DNA of 11,597 nucleotides, from positions 1-11,597 of the forward strand of contig JBAYMT010000015.1 of NCBI GenBank assembly GCA_041663305.1, written 5' to 3'. The stretch is from Minisyncoccus sp041663305 (GTDB taxonomy: Bacteria > Patescibacteriota > Minisyncoccia > Minisyncoccales > Minisyncoccaceae). Shown here piece by piece: positions 1 to 6,428 of the stretch. The position numbers and the translations under genes were made by a program. The notes under the pieces are model-generated. The model did no database searches, was not told where the DNA came from, and was given only the letters and a program-made list of their open reading frames with translations. Position 1 is the stretch's first letter, and every line of letters begins with the position of its first letter.

Positions 1-100
1 GATAATACCGCAGGTGCTCCACCCGATCCCATCCCGAACTCGGAAGTGAAATTCTGCAGGGCCGATGATAGTGGTTTCCGCGAAAGTAGGTCGTCCCCAT
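1..100 (+). rRNA. rrf: 5S ribosomal RNA, 3' part (5' end outside window)
   Basis: This is the 3' four-fifths of a 5S rRNA gene. The conserved core is directly visible: CCCATCCCGAACTCGGAAGTG at 29-49 (loop C and helix III), then GCCGATGATAGT at 61-72 and the loop-E and helix-IV region to CGAAAGTAGGTCGTCCCC. By comparison with E. coli 5S, roughly 15-20 bases of the 5' end lie before the window. The exact 3' end (about 98-101) cannot be fixed without the 5' strand of the closing helix. It implies that an rRNA operon, probably with 23S upstream, ends here. No classic GC-stem-plus-T-run terminator follows at once; only a T-run at 119-123 and the GC-rich hairpin at 367-415 are candidates. Confidence 0.95.
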
Positions 101-144
101 ATTAAAGATTGAAAGGATTTTTTGTTTACAAAAATTGAAATCAA

Positions 145-176
145 ACTATTTAAAAATACCAATCATAGATTGGTAT
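145..176 (-). terminator. Terminator of the 41-codon gene
   Basis: Perfect 8-bp stem ATACCAAT/ATTGGTAT (156-163 with 169-176) with a 5-nt loop. Read on the minus strand it is followed by TTTT (155-152) and AT-rich sequence. The stop codon of the small gene (165-163) lies inside the hairpin. Its sequence is clearly related to the hairpin at 436-451, which ends the neighbouring small gene. Confidence 0.7.
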
Positions 177-288
177 CAATTATATACTCTTTCTGTCCCC
201 ATCGGGGATCTCTGCCAATTTTTTTCTCCTCTTTTTTAGGAAAAGAAGGCGGACAAAACATCTTTTTTACAACTTTTTCCTCTTTCAT
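163..288 (-). CDS. Small basic protein with GRxPRWG motif, copy 1 (41 aa)
   Basis: I do not recognise this family. The 41-residue product runs from MKEEKVVKKMFC to DTNL. It is Lys/Glu-rich, with one Cys (C12) next to a Pro-Pro pair and the motif KIGRDPRWG at residues 23-31, followed by QKEY. The start is ATG with a good Shine-Dalgarno GGAG 6 nt upstream, and a TTGACA-N17-TATTAT promoter lies just before it. The stop sits inside a terminator hairpin. The 59-aa product of the next minus-strand gene ends in a related motif (KVGRGPRWG): 8 of 13 aligned residues are identical. Five of the shared residues (G, R, P, R, G) use different synonymous codons, which argues for selection on protein sequence rather than on RNA. 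No membrane segment or signal peptide is seen. The many basic residues could suit RNA or ribosome binding, but this is only a guess. Confidence 0.7.
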   Translation of the reverse strand: MKEEKVVKKMFCPPSFPKKEEKKIGRDPRWGQKEYIIDTNL

Positions 289-312
289 ACAACACTCCAA
301 AGAACTTTTATC

Positions 313-341
313 ATAATAATAGCGTTATTAATACTTGTCAA
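313..341 (-). promoter_or_regulatory. Sigma70-type promoter of small gene copy 1
   Basis: Minus-strand TTGACA (341-336), 17-bp spacer, TATTAT (318-313). The expected start of transcription is about 305, giving a short leader of roughly 17 nt that carries GGAG before the ATG. It closely resembles the promoter at 656-684: both have ATTGACAA and ATTATTATGAT. Confidence 0.75.
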
Positions 342-366
342 TTTATAAAATATCTGATTGTTTTTC

Positions 367-415
367 CGAGGCCCGGCCTTAATCGAGGCCGGGCCTCGGT
401 CAAGGCCGGGCCTCG
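367..415. repeat. GC-rich nested palindrome between the two small genes
   Basis: CGAGGCCCGGCCTT (367-380) is the perfect reverse complement of 402-415, a 14-bp arm pair. The 21-base interval contains a second perfect palindrome CGAGGCC-G-GGCCTCG (384-398), whose right part could also pair with the left arm (367-379 with 386-398, 13 bp). In effect the same GC-rich unit occurs three times in alternating orientation. It stands out sharply from the surrounding AT-rich sequence. On the plus strand it is followed by TAATTTT, so it may end transcription of the rRNA operon, but the T-run is poor. It could equally be one copy of a dispersed palindromic repeat. Confidence 0.8.
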
Positions 416-427
416 TAATTTTAAAAT

Positions 428-459
428 AAAAAATGCCAATCATAAAATTGGTCTTTTTT
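428..459. terminator. Bidirectional terminator of the 59-codon gene
   Basis: Stem CCAAT/ATTGG (436-440 with 447-451) plus a flanking G-U pair, 6-nt loop. On the minus strand it follows the stop codon of the 59-codon gene and is followed by CATTTTTTATTTT. On the plus strand it is followed by TCTTTTTT. The stem is short, so efficiency is uncertain. It is alignable with the terminator at 156-176 with one indel and few substitutions. Confidence 0.6.
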
Positions 460-637
460 AATACTTTTGCCGGCCCCAACGAGGCCCGCGTCCCACTTTT
501 ACCTTGAGGGGAGTTTCGTTACTACTTTCTATCACGACTGGCAAATTTTTCTTTAGTGGTTTACCATCGGGATATCCAGTCGTCTCCTTAAGACGTTTTG
601 CCCTTTGCCACGGATTTTCGTACCATTTAACTGCCAT
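458..637 (-). CDS. Small basic protein with GRxPRWG motif, copy 2 (59 aa)
   Basis: Unrecognised family; paralogue of the 41-aa product next to it at its C-terminal end. The predicted protein starts MAVKWYENPWQRAKRLKE and ends KVGRGPRWGRQKY. It is strongly basic and rich in Trp, Tyr and Pro; residues 1-18 may form a basic aromatic helix. No transmembrane segment is seen. I chose the ATG at 637: an in-frame TTG two codons upstream (643) is possible but less likely. AAGG lies about 10 nt before the ATG. It has its own promoter (656-684) and terminator (436-451), so it is probably monocistronic. The N-terminal half has no counterpart in the shorter copy, so the conserved function probably lies in the C-terminal motif. 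Confidence 0.7.
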   Translation of the reverse strand: MAVKWYENPWQRAKRLKETTGYPDGKPLKKNLPVVIESSNETPLKVKVGRGPRWGRQKY

Positions 638-655
638 TATCAAAAAACCTTGTTC

Positions 656-684
656 ATCATAATAATTTCATCATGATTTGTCAA
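656..684 (-). promoter_or_regulatory. Sigma70-type promoter of small gene copy 2
   Basis: Minus-strand TTGACA (684-679), 17-bp spacer, TATGAT (661-656). Both boxes are near consensus. Transcription would start near 649, giving a leader of about 12 nt before the ATG at 637. It is back to back with the mreC promoter at 741-770. Confidence 0.8.
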
Positions 685-740
685 TCGGTTTTCTGGGCAA
701 TGCAAGCTTAAAAACATAAAAATCTTAAAACTTGAATGAT

Positions 741-770
741 TTGCAAAATTGCTAAAGATGTTGTTATAAT
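741..770 (+). promoter_or_regulatory. Promoter of the mreC-mreD-mrdA operon
   Basis: TTGCAA (741-746), 18-bp spacer, consensus TATAAT (765-770). The expected start of transcription is about 777, only some five bases before the mreC ATG at 782, so the message would be leaderless or nearly so. It diverges from the small-gene promoter at 656-684. Confidence 0.75.
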
Positions 771-781
771 GAGCCTATAGT

Positions 782-1711
782 ATGCAATCTGTCTCAAAGA
801 ATAGAATAATAATGTTTCTGGTAGTTTCTGGAGTCTTGATCGGGGTCAATTTCGTTTTTGCAGACCAGATAAAAAACTTCTCATATAATCAATCATTTGG
901 AGCTCAGCGGGCTGTTTGGCAACTGGCAGGCGCAATATCATCTGCAAACCAAGACCAAGTTTCTGCCAATAAAGCTTTGGTTGAAGAAAATCAACGACTA
1001 TTATCAGTATTGGCAGACTTAAAAATGATAAAGGAAGAAAATGAATTGCTAAAAAACGCTTTGAATATCGGGATTTCTAAGAACTACACCCTTATAGAAG
1101 CCGAAGCTTTTGGAGGCGGAAGATTTAACGGAAAAGATTTTTCTTTTGAAGATTCAATAATGATCAACAAAGGGAGAAAAGACGGAATTCAAAAAGGATT
1201 TCCGGCAGTAGTTTCTGACAAAGTCCTAATAGGCAAAGTATCCGAAGTTTATGACAATTTTTCACGAGTATTGCTCATAACCGATAAGAATAGTTTGATA
1301 GATATCCAGATCATTAGCGATATGAAAATGAATGAAGTTATAGATGTTTCTAATAGTGAAGAAAAAAACGAAGAAGAAAGCAATAGTGTAGATGATGAAA
1401 CTGAAAACGGAAATACGAATAGTAAGAAAAATCAATCTGAAAAAATTATTGCGATAGCCAAAGGAGAAGGCTCGCTTAAGATATCCTTGGATATGTTTCC
1501 AAAAGATAAGGATTTAGAAAATGGCGCAATAGTTCTAACAAGCCCTTTGAGCGGGAATTATCCATCTGGATATGTAGTTGGAACCATAAAAGATCCTAAA
1601 AAAATAGATACAGAAACTTTTAAACAATCAGAAATAGCACCAGCCTTCGATCCAAAACTTATAGACAAGGTATTTATCCTGAAAAATATAGATATAGTAA
1701 AAAATGATTAA
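782..1711 (+). CDS. mreC: Cell-shape protein MreC
   Basis: MreC is the periplasmic-side scaffold of the elongasome; it binds PBP2 and links it to MreB. The 309-aa protein has a short cytoplasmic start, one membrane anchor (about residues 9-27), a coiled coil (about 58-95, ending EENELLKNAL) and the two beta domains of the family. Hallmarks are GFPAVVSDKVLIGKVSEVYD (139-158) with SRVLLITDKNS (161-171), and in the second half GAIVLTSPLSGNYPSGYVVG (248-267). An acidic Ser/Asn/Glu-rich insert at about 189-220 separates the two halves and is not a usual family element. No Shine-Dalgarno site precedes the ATG, and the promoter lies so close that translation is probably leaderless. The stop overlaps the mreD start by 8 bp, indicating coupling. 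mreB, which often comes just before mreC, is absent; the small genes and 5S rRNA are there instead. Confidence 0.93.
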   Translation: MQSVSKNRIIMFLVVSGVLIGVNFVFADQIKNFSYNQSFGAQRAVWQLAGAISSANQDQVSANKALVEENQRLLSVLADLKMIKEENELLKNALNIGISKNYTLIEAEAFGGGRFNGKDFSFEDSIMINKGRKDGIQKGFPAVVSDKVLIGKVSEVYDNFSRVLLITDKNSLIDIQIISDMKMNEVIDVSNSEEKNEEESNSVDDETENGNTNSKKNQSEKIIAIAKGEGSLKISLDMFPKDKDLENGAIVLTSPLSGNYPSGYVVGTIKDPKKIDTETFKQSEIAPAFDPKLIDKVFILKNIDIVKND

Positions 1712-2003
1712 GCAGATCATAAAAATTTTAACATTTTCGATCTTTCTGTATTTTTTTATAATGCTGCAATCCAGTATCTTGCCCTTTTCGTATCTGGGTC
1801 TTATTCTGAGCATTTTTTTTGTTTTAGGGTACAGTTTTGTCGAATCTGCATCTAGCTTGTCGGGTATAATTATTGCTATTTGGGCGGGAATATTGCTTGA
1901 TATCTATTCATCTAGTTTTTTTTTCGGATTTTACGCCATTGTTCTTATGGCAATATCAATACTGATAAAAACAATTATTTCTAGGTATGTAAGAATTCCG
2001 TAA
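1704..2003 (+). CDS. mreD: Short MreD-like membrane protein
   Basis: MreD is the integral membrane partner of MreC in the elongasome. This 99-aa product has about four hydrophobic segments (residues 4-25, 28-46, 52-68, 72-93). It also has the family-like pattern GILLDIYSSSFFFGFYAI (62-79), a Gly/Asp-containing membrane turn followed by a Phe-Gly helix. Typical MreD proteins are about 150-170 residues, so the C-terminal third is missing. I saw no sign of a frameshift: mrdA begins two bases after the stop, in a different and fully used frame. The start overlaps the end of mreC by 8 bp. Identification rests on position between mreC and mrdA plus this pattern; sequence signal alone is weak. Confidence 0.8.
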   Translation: MIKQIIKILTFSIFLYFFIMLQSSILPFSYLGLILSIFFVLGYSFVESASSLSGIIIAIWAGILLDIYSSSFFFGFYAIVLMAISILIKTIISRYVRIP

Positions 2004-2005
2004 CT

Positions 2006-4036
2006 ATGTTCAGAAGGTTTAAAAAAAATATCAATAAGGAAGTTTCAACCGAGGATTTTTTCTTGGATTTTTTAGCTAAAAAAAAAGAAGAAACAAGAGA
2101 TGACAAAAAAAATCGCATAGACTATATCAATGTAAGCAGTTCAATTGAAACAGCCCTTACCAAAAAGAATTTCATTGTAATCCTTTCGATTTTTAGTGTC
2201 TCAATTATTTTTTTAGCCGGAACAAGTTTATTCTATCAGGTTTATGGCTATGAAGAATATGCTAAAAAAGCCGACAACAACAAATATATATCAAGCGAAA
2301 TCGGGGCTCAGCGGGGAATTATTTATGACAGGGAAATGAAGCAAATAGCCTTTAACTCGAGCAGTTTTGATCTGATGTTCAAACAAACAGAAGCCGACGA
2401 ATATGAAATCAACAAAGAAATCTACGAGTTATCAAAAATATTAGGCAATAGCGTGGAGGAAATAAAATCAATCATAGCCGAAAAAAAAGAAAAGTTTAAA
2501 GACCGGACAGAATTTTCCATATTTAGCGACCTAAGCAAAGATAAAACCGTAATATTAAAAACCAAAGCCGACGAATTCAAATATTTCTTTATCCGAAAAA
2601 ACCAAGAAAGGCAATACGACGATTCTTATGCTTTTTCCCATGTCTTAGGTTTTTTTTCAAAAGAATCTGAGCAAGGGGGATGGGGAATTGAAAAAGAATA
2701 CAACGAATATTTAAAAGAAATTCCAGGAATTTACAACAAAGAAAGAGATGTTAAGGGAGGTATCATAAGTGAAAAACTTGTGAGACCATTGGAATCCGGG
2801 AAAAACTTGGTCCTTAATCTGGATTTAGGCACTCAAAAGCGGGCAGGAGATGCAGTTAGAAATGCAGTAGAAAAATATAAGGCAAAATCGGCGTCAGTCG
2901 TGGTAGCCGATGTTAAAACTGGAGGAATTATAGCTATGGCAACATGGCCGTCTTTTGACGCAAATCTGCTTTCTAAAGGAATGACAAATGACCAATATAA
3001 AGAGATGGTTGAAAAAGAAGGATTTTCTTTTTATAATCGAGCAATCGCCGGAGAGTATCCTATTGGGTCTACTATAAAGCCGGTAATGGCTGCCGCTGGG
3101 CTTGAAGAAGGGATAATAACCCCCAACGAGATTGTTAATTGCCAAGGACGAATAGCCCTTCCCGGTGGCGGATACAAAAACGACTGGTCTACTCATGGAG
3201 CGACCGATCTCAAGAAAGCCATAGCAGAATCATGCGATGTTTACTTTTATATATTAGGTGGCGGATACAATGGAAAGACCGGTCTTGGAATTGAGAAAAT
3301 GGACTCATACTTTAAAGAATTTGGATACGGTGAATTGACGGGAATAGATATTTCAGGCGAAAAATCAGGCTTTGTGCCCGACCCGGAATGGAAAAAAAGG
3401 AAATACAATACTGCTTGGTTTCCGGGAGACAATTACAATATCGCAATCGGTCAAGGATACTTTACTGGAACCCCACTCCAAATAACAATGGCAACAGCGT
3501 CCATTGCCAATGGCGGCAACTTGATGAAACCAAAAATTGTTAAAGAAGTTCTTGACAGCGAGGGGGGGAAAATAAAAGAATACAATTCGGAAATCATAAG
3601 AACAGTAAATATTAGTTCCCAAAACCTTGCCGAGGTTAGATCCGCTATGAGAGAAACAGTTATGTCTCCCAATGGAACAGCGAGAGGATTACAAGCAATG
3701 CCTGTGTCATCAGCGGCAAAAACAGGCACCGCCCAAACAGCAAACAAAAATGAATACCATAATCTTATAACCATCTTTGCTCCCTACGAAAATCCAGAAG
3801 TCGCGATAACAGTTGTTGTTGAAAGCGCTCCTTATGAAATGAATGCGGCAAACGTCTTATCAAGGGAAATAATGAGTTATTATTTCGGAGAAAGGATTAA
3901 CGGAACTGTTAAGGAAGAGGTAAAAAATGAAACCGAAAGCAACAGCAATCAGATAGACGGTGAGGAAAATATTCCGGAAGAGAATCCGGCAATAATACCG
4001 CCAGAGGAAGACGGGGAAGGTGTTCCGGCAGAATAA
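2006..4036 (+). CDS. mrdA: Penicillin-binding protein 2, peptidoglycan transpeptidase
   Basis: Class B PBP that cross-links peptidoglycan during cell elongation, working with MreC/MreD and a SEDS glycosyltransferase. The 676-aa protein has a charged cytoplasmic N-terminus of about 54 residues and one membrane anchor (about 55-78). A dimerisation/pedestal domain opens with GAQRGIIYDR (about 99-108). The transpeptidase domain carries all three active-site motifs: S355-T-I-K358 with catalytic Ser355, S409-C-D411 (the SxD form, as in E. coli PBP2) and K572-T-G-T. The last 40 residues are an acidic, Pro-rich tail outside the catalytic fold, with no known role. The gene starts 2 bp after mreD with no clear Shine-Dalgarno site, so translation is probably coupled. 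rodA, the usual partner, does not follow: the operon ends at the terminator at 4051-4088. Confidence 0.96.
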   Translation: MFRRFKKNINKEVSTEDFFLDFLAKKKEETRDDKKNRIDYINVSSSIETALTKKNFIVILSIFSVSIIFLAGTSLFYQVYGYEEYAKKADNNKYISSEIGAQRGIIYDREMKQIAFNSSSFDLMFKQTEADEYEINKEIYELSKILGNSVEEIKSIIAEKKEKFKDRTEFSIFSDLSKDKTVILKTKADEFKYFFIRKNQERQYDDSYAFSHVLGFFSKESEQGGWGIEKEYNEYLKEIPGIYNKERDVKGGIISEKLVRPLESGKNLVLNLDLGTQKRAGDAVRNAVEKYKAKSASVVVADVKTGGIIAMATWPSFDANLLSKGMTNDQYKEMVEKEGFSFYNRAIAGEYPIGSTIKPVMAAAGLEEGIITPNEIVNCQGRIALPGGGYKNDWSTHGATDLKKAIAESCDVYFYILGGGYNGKTGLGIEKMDSYFKEFGYGELTGIDISGEKSGFVPDPEWKKRKYNTAWFPGDNYNIAIGQGYFTGTPLQITMATASIANGGNLMKPKIVKEVLDSEGGKIKEYNSEIIRTVNISSQNLAEVRSAMRETVMSPNGTARGLQAMPVSSAAKTGTAQTANKNEYHNLITIFAPYENPEVAITVVVESAPYEMNAANVLSREIMSYYFGERINGTVKEEVKNETESNSNQIDGEENIPEENPAIIPPEEDGEGVPAE

Positions 4037-4050
4037 ACTAATACGAAGCA

Positions 4051-4088
4051 AAATCAAAAACCGAGCAATTATGCTCGGTTTTTGATTT
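4051..4088. terminator. Strong bidirectional terminator between mrdA and the PspC gene
   Basis: Perfect 17-bp inverted repeat (4051-4067 with 4072-4088) around a 4-nt loop. The core is CCGAGCA/TGCTCGG, flanked by A- and T-tracts on both sides, so it can end transcription in both directions. Its right end overlaps by two bases the stop codon of the convergent PspC gene. Confidence 0.95.
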
Positions 4089-5991
4089 AGAACTTTTCTC
4101 TGAGTAATTCTCTCTTTTCGTAAAATATATCTGAATTTCCGTTTTCAATATCAAATCTGTATTTATTTCCGTAAAACTCAAAATAATTATCCTTATTTTG
4201 ATTCTGCCTATATTCATAAGCAGTTACTTTTACGATTTTTGTAAACGTGGCGAAAGGGGAATTTTTCATATTATCAAAATTTGCATCGCCTAAGTAAAAC
4301 ACTCCGCTATTCTCATCTATATCGCCCGATAAGGAATTCTCTATTCTCGCAATCATCCATGAATCATTTTTCAGTACCAAGTTGGCATTATATATTTCAA
4401 GTTCAAGACCGTTCAATAGTGACCCGCTTTCGGCTTCGTATGATAATTTTTCTATAAAGCCAGAAAATATCGAATCCGTATTTTTTGTTTTTACTTTTGC
4501 TTCGGTGCTTTTTATGTCCATATTCACGTCAGAATTTTCAGCGTTGAGATCAAGGTTCGTAAAGTTTCCAGCTGCGTTTACAGAGCTATTTTCAGCCCTT
4601 AAGGAAAGATTATTAACGCTTCCATTGATTACTAAGTCTGATTCAATTGCTTCAATAAGCAATTTATCGGCAACTACCTTATCCATATCAAGGTCAGCTT
4701 TATTTGTTTTGATGTTCCCGATATCAGGTATAGTTATAGCAATCCGGACAATTTTTGGATCACAGAATAAGCATTTCTGGTTTTCTTCTTTTTTCTCCGC
4801 CAAAATATTCAGTGTTTTATTTTCATCAATATTATAAGATACTTTTTCTAGATCGCTGAGCATTCCGTTGGCAGATACCGAAAATTTATCACCCTTTTTT
4901 ATTGATAATTTTAGATTTTTGCCATTTGCCGATATATTTACAAAGTTTCCTAAAGATGGAACTTCAACAGTTTGCCTATACTGGACATCGCCCATCTTGG
5001 ATCTTATGTCGGGAGCATACCTTATTATGATTGCTGTCATTGTAGCAGTAGAAGCCATCCATACCACTATGAGAACTATTACACTGGCAATGTTTACGAC
5101 CCTTCTTTTAAAAGCAACCATGACATCGGCAATCAAAAGCAAAAAAGCGGGAATCGCAACGGTAAGGAACAAAGAGAACAAAAACAGATAGAATGGCATT
5201 GTTTTTGTGATCTCGCTGATAGGAACATTATCGATAGAATATCCGCTTGTTGAGTACATTATTAATACGGCCGTAAAGATTGTCATTCCGATTATTGCGA
5301 ATAGGGTGCCGGCAATAATAGAGAAATTAAGAAAAAACAGAACAATTTTCAGCAATACCTGCAATAACCTCTTAACTATACCGCCAATTTTTCGAACCAC
5401 TCTGGTAATCCTGGATTCTTTTTTAATTTCTTCGGCATCTTTAAATGATTGTTCAATTGACGAAACAGTCAAAGGGTTTCCATGCATTTCAAGCTTTTGA
5501 GCTTTTGTTTCAGCGGCTGGGATTATTATCCACAATAAAATATAAACAGGAATACCTATTCCATTGCAAAGAACCAGTAAAAAAGCCACTATTCTTATCA
5601 AAACAGGTTCTATATCAAAATATACCGCAATGCCGCTACAAACACCTCCCAAAATCACATCATCGGTATCTCGAAAAAGCTTTTTCTTTATTCTCTTAGA
5701 CTGATCTTCTGTCTCTTCCTTTTTTTCATCTTCATTAAAATCATCAGGATGTCCCATTACAGCTATTAATTCATCAATATCCTTTGCAGTTATAGCCTTT
5801 TTTTCTTGTCCAGATTTTTCCTTTAGCTTCTCGGCGATGCTCATTTCTATATCAGTCATTACTTCATTTTTATCAATATCCGAACCTATTTTACTGCGCA
5901 CAGAATCCAGATAATTTTTAAGATTTCTGTAGGCAGCCTCCTCAATAGTGAAGGCAAATCCCCCTAGATTGATTGTTGTTGTTTTTTCCAT
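4087..5991 (-). CDS. PspC-domain membrane protein with C-terminal beta-helical (DUF2807/DUF4097-like) domain
   Basis: A 634-aa envelope protein of the kind linked to phage-shock-like stress responses. Residues 1-85 match the N-terminal domain often found with PspC (TINLGGFAFTIEEAAYRNL, then a DIE-containing helix and a VMGHPDDF end). Residues 104-160 are a PspC domain (LFRDTDDVILGGVCSGIAVY, then a membrane helix ending LLWIIIPA). Three more hydrophobic regions follow (about 212-246, 267-293, 300-325). Residues 345-545 are a repetitive Asn/Asp/Ser-rich stretch with short alternating beta strands, as in DUF2807/DUF4097 right-handed helices, probably outside the membrane. It contains a CLFC pair at 407-410. 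The gene lies 12 bp after padR with no clear ribosome-binding site, so it is probably translated from the padR message. Function inferred: sensing or buffering membrane damage under PadR control. Confidence 0.88.
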   Translation of the reverse strand: MEKTTTINLGGFAFTIEEAAYRNLKNYLDSVRSKIGSDIDKNEVMTDIEMSIAEKLKEKSGQEKKAITAKDIDELIAVMGHPDDFNEDEKKEETEDQSKRIKKKLFRDTDDVILGGVCSGIAVYFDIEPVLIRIVAFLLVLCNGIGIPVYILLWIIIPAAETKAQKLEMHGNPLTVSSIEQSFKDAEEIKKESRITRVVRKIGGIVKRLLQVLLKIVLFFLNFSIIAGTLFAIIGMTIFTAVLIMYSTSGYSIDNVPISEITKTMPFYLFLFSLFLTVAIPAFLLLIADVMVAFKRRVVNIASVIVLIVVWMASTATMTAIIIRYAPDIRSKMGDVQYRQTVEVPSLGNFVNISANGKNLKLSIKKGDKFSVSANGMLSDLEKVSYNIDENKTLNILAEKKEENQKCLFCDPKIVRIAITIPDIGNIKTNKADLDMDKVVADKLLIEAIESDLVINGSVNNLSLRAENSSVNAAGNFTNLDLNAENSDVNMDIKSTEAKVKTKNTDSIFSGFIEKLSYEAESGSLLNGLELEIYNANLVLKNDSWMIARIENSLSGDIDENSGVFYLGDANFDNMKNSPFATFTKIVKVTAYEYRQNQNKDNYFEFYGNKYRFDIENGNSDIFYEKRELLREKF

Positions 5992-6003
5992 AATAATTAA
6001 GAA

Positions 6004-6342
6004 TTATTTTTTAAATAAATGCACAGCATCTTCAAGTATTTTCCATTGGATGTTGCAATAGCGCAAAAATTCTTTGCCCTTTTCAGTCAAGACATAATAT
6101 TTCCTTGGCGGACCAGACTTTGATTCTTCCCAGGTATAATTTACCAGTCCCGCTTTTTTTAAACGCGACAAAAGAGGGTATATAGTTCCTTCCACAACCA
6201 CTAAATCGGCCTCCTTTAACTTAACTAGGATATCGTTTGCATATATTTTCCCTTTGCCGATAAGCAAGAGAATTGCAAACTCAAGAACCCCCTTTCGCAT
6301 CTGTATTTGTGCGTTTTCAATCGTTTTTTCCTGTTCTTCCAT
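6004..6342 (-). CDS. PadR-family transcriptional regulator
   Basis: Small winged-helix DNA-binding protein, 112 aa, of the PadR family; these usually act as dimeric repressors released by a ligand or stress signal. The fold is readable: MRKGVLEFAILLLIGKGKIY (15-34), the recognition helix and turn VVEGTIYPLLSRLKKAGLV (49-67) and the wing GPPRKYYVLTEKGKEFL (77-93). It has only a short N-terminal extension and a single C-terminal helix, so it is of the short PadR class. It is the first gene of a two-gene operon with the PspC protein; padR-pspC pairs recur in bacteria, so the likely target is this operon itself. A TTGCAT-N17-TATAAT promoter lies about 33 bp upstream. No Shine-Dalgarno site is visible before the ATG. 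Confidence 0.93.
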   Translation of the reverse strand: MEEQEKTIENAQIQMRKGVLEFAILLLIGKGKIYANDILVKLKEADLVVVEGTIYPLLSRLKKAGLVNYTWEESKSGPPRKYYVLTEKGKEFLRYCNIQWKILEDAVHLFKK

Positions 6343-6374
6343 GTTTTTTGCTTTACTTTATTATTAACAGGGTC

Positions 6375-6403
6375 ATTATATAACATAATACCTTTTAATG
6401 CAA
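6375..6403 (-). promoter_or_regulatory. Promoter of the padR-pspC operon
   Basis: Minus-strand TTGCAT (6403-6398), 17-bp spacer, consensus TATAAT (6380-6375). The short palindrome ATTAT-N5-ATAAT at 6375-6389 covers the -10 box and could be a PadR operator, but in such AT-rich DNA it may be chance. Confidence 0.8.
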
Positions 6404-6428
6404 GGTAGCAAGCAATACTCTATAATCC

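Noticed and set aside
122..316. Plus-strand ORF of 64 codons
   Set aside because: It starts with TTG, has no ribosome-binding site and lies opposite the 41-codon gene, which has promoter, SD, terminator and a paralogue.
367..415. CRISPR-like repeats
   Set aside because: The units alternate in orientation and are separated by spacers of only a few bases; there are no regularly sized unique spacers.
285..479. Minus-strand ORF of 64 codons
   Set aside because: It runs across the terminator, the GC palindrome and the promoter of the first small gene; no coding signal.
1980..2010. Frameshift truncating mreD
   Set aside because: The next gene begins two bases after the stop in a well-supported frame, and no further MreD-like coding is seen in another frame.
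4382..4837. Plus-strand ORF of 151 codons, and others up to 5699
   Set aside because: Antisense shadows of the PspC gene, whose domains are clear; their translations show no domain or motif.
6375..6389. PadR operator ATTAT-N5-ATAAT
   Set aside because: Five-base AT-only arms over a -10 box are expected by chance in this base composition; not listed as a feature.
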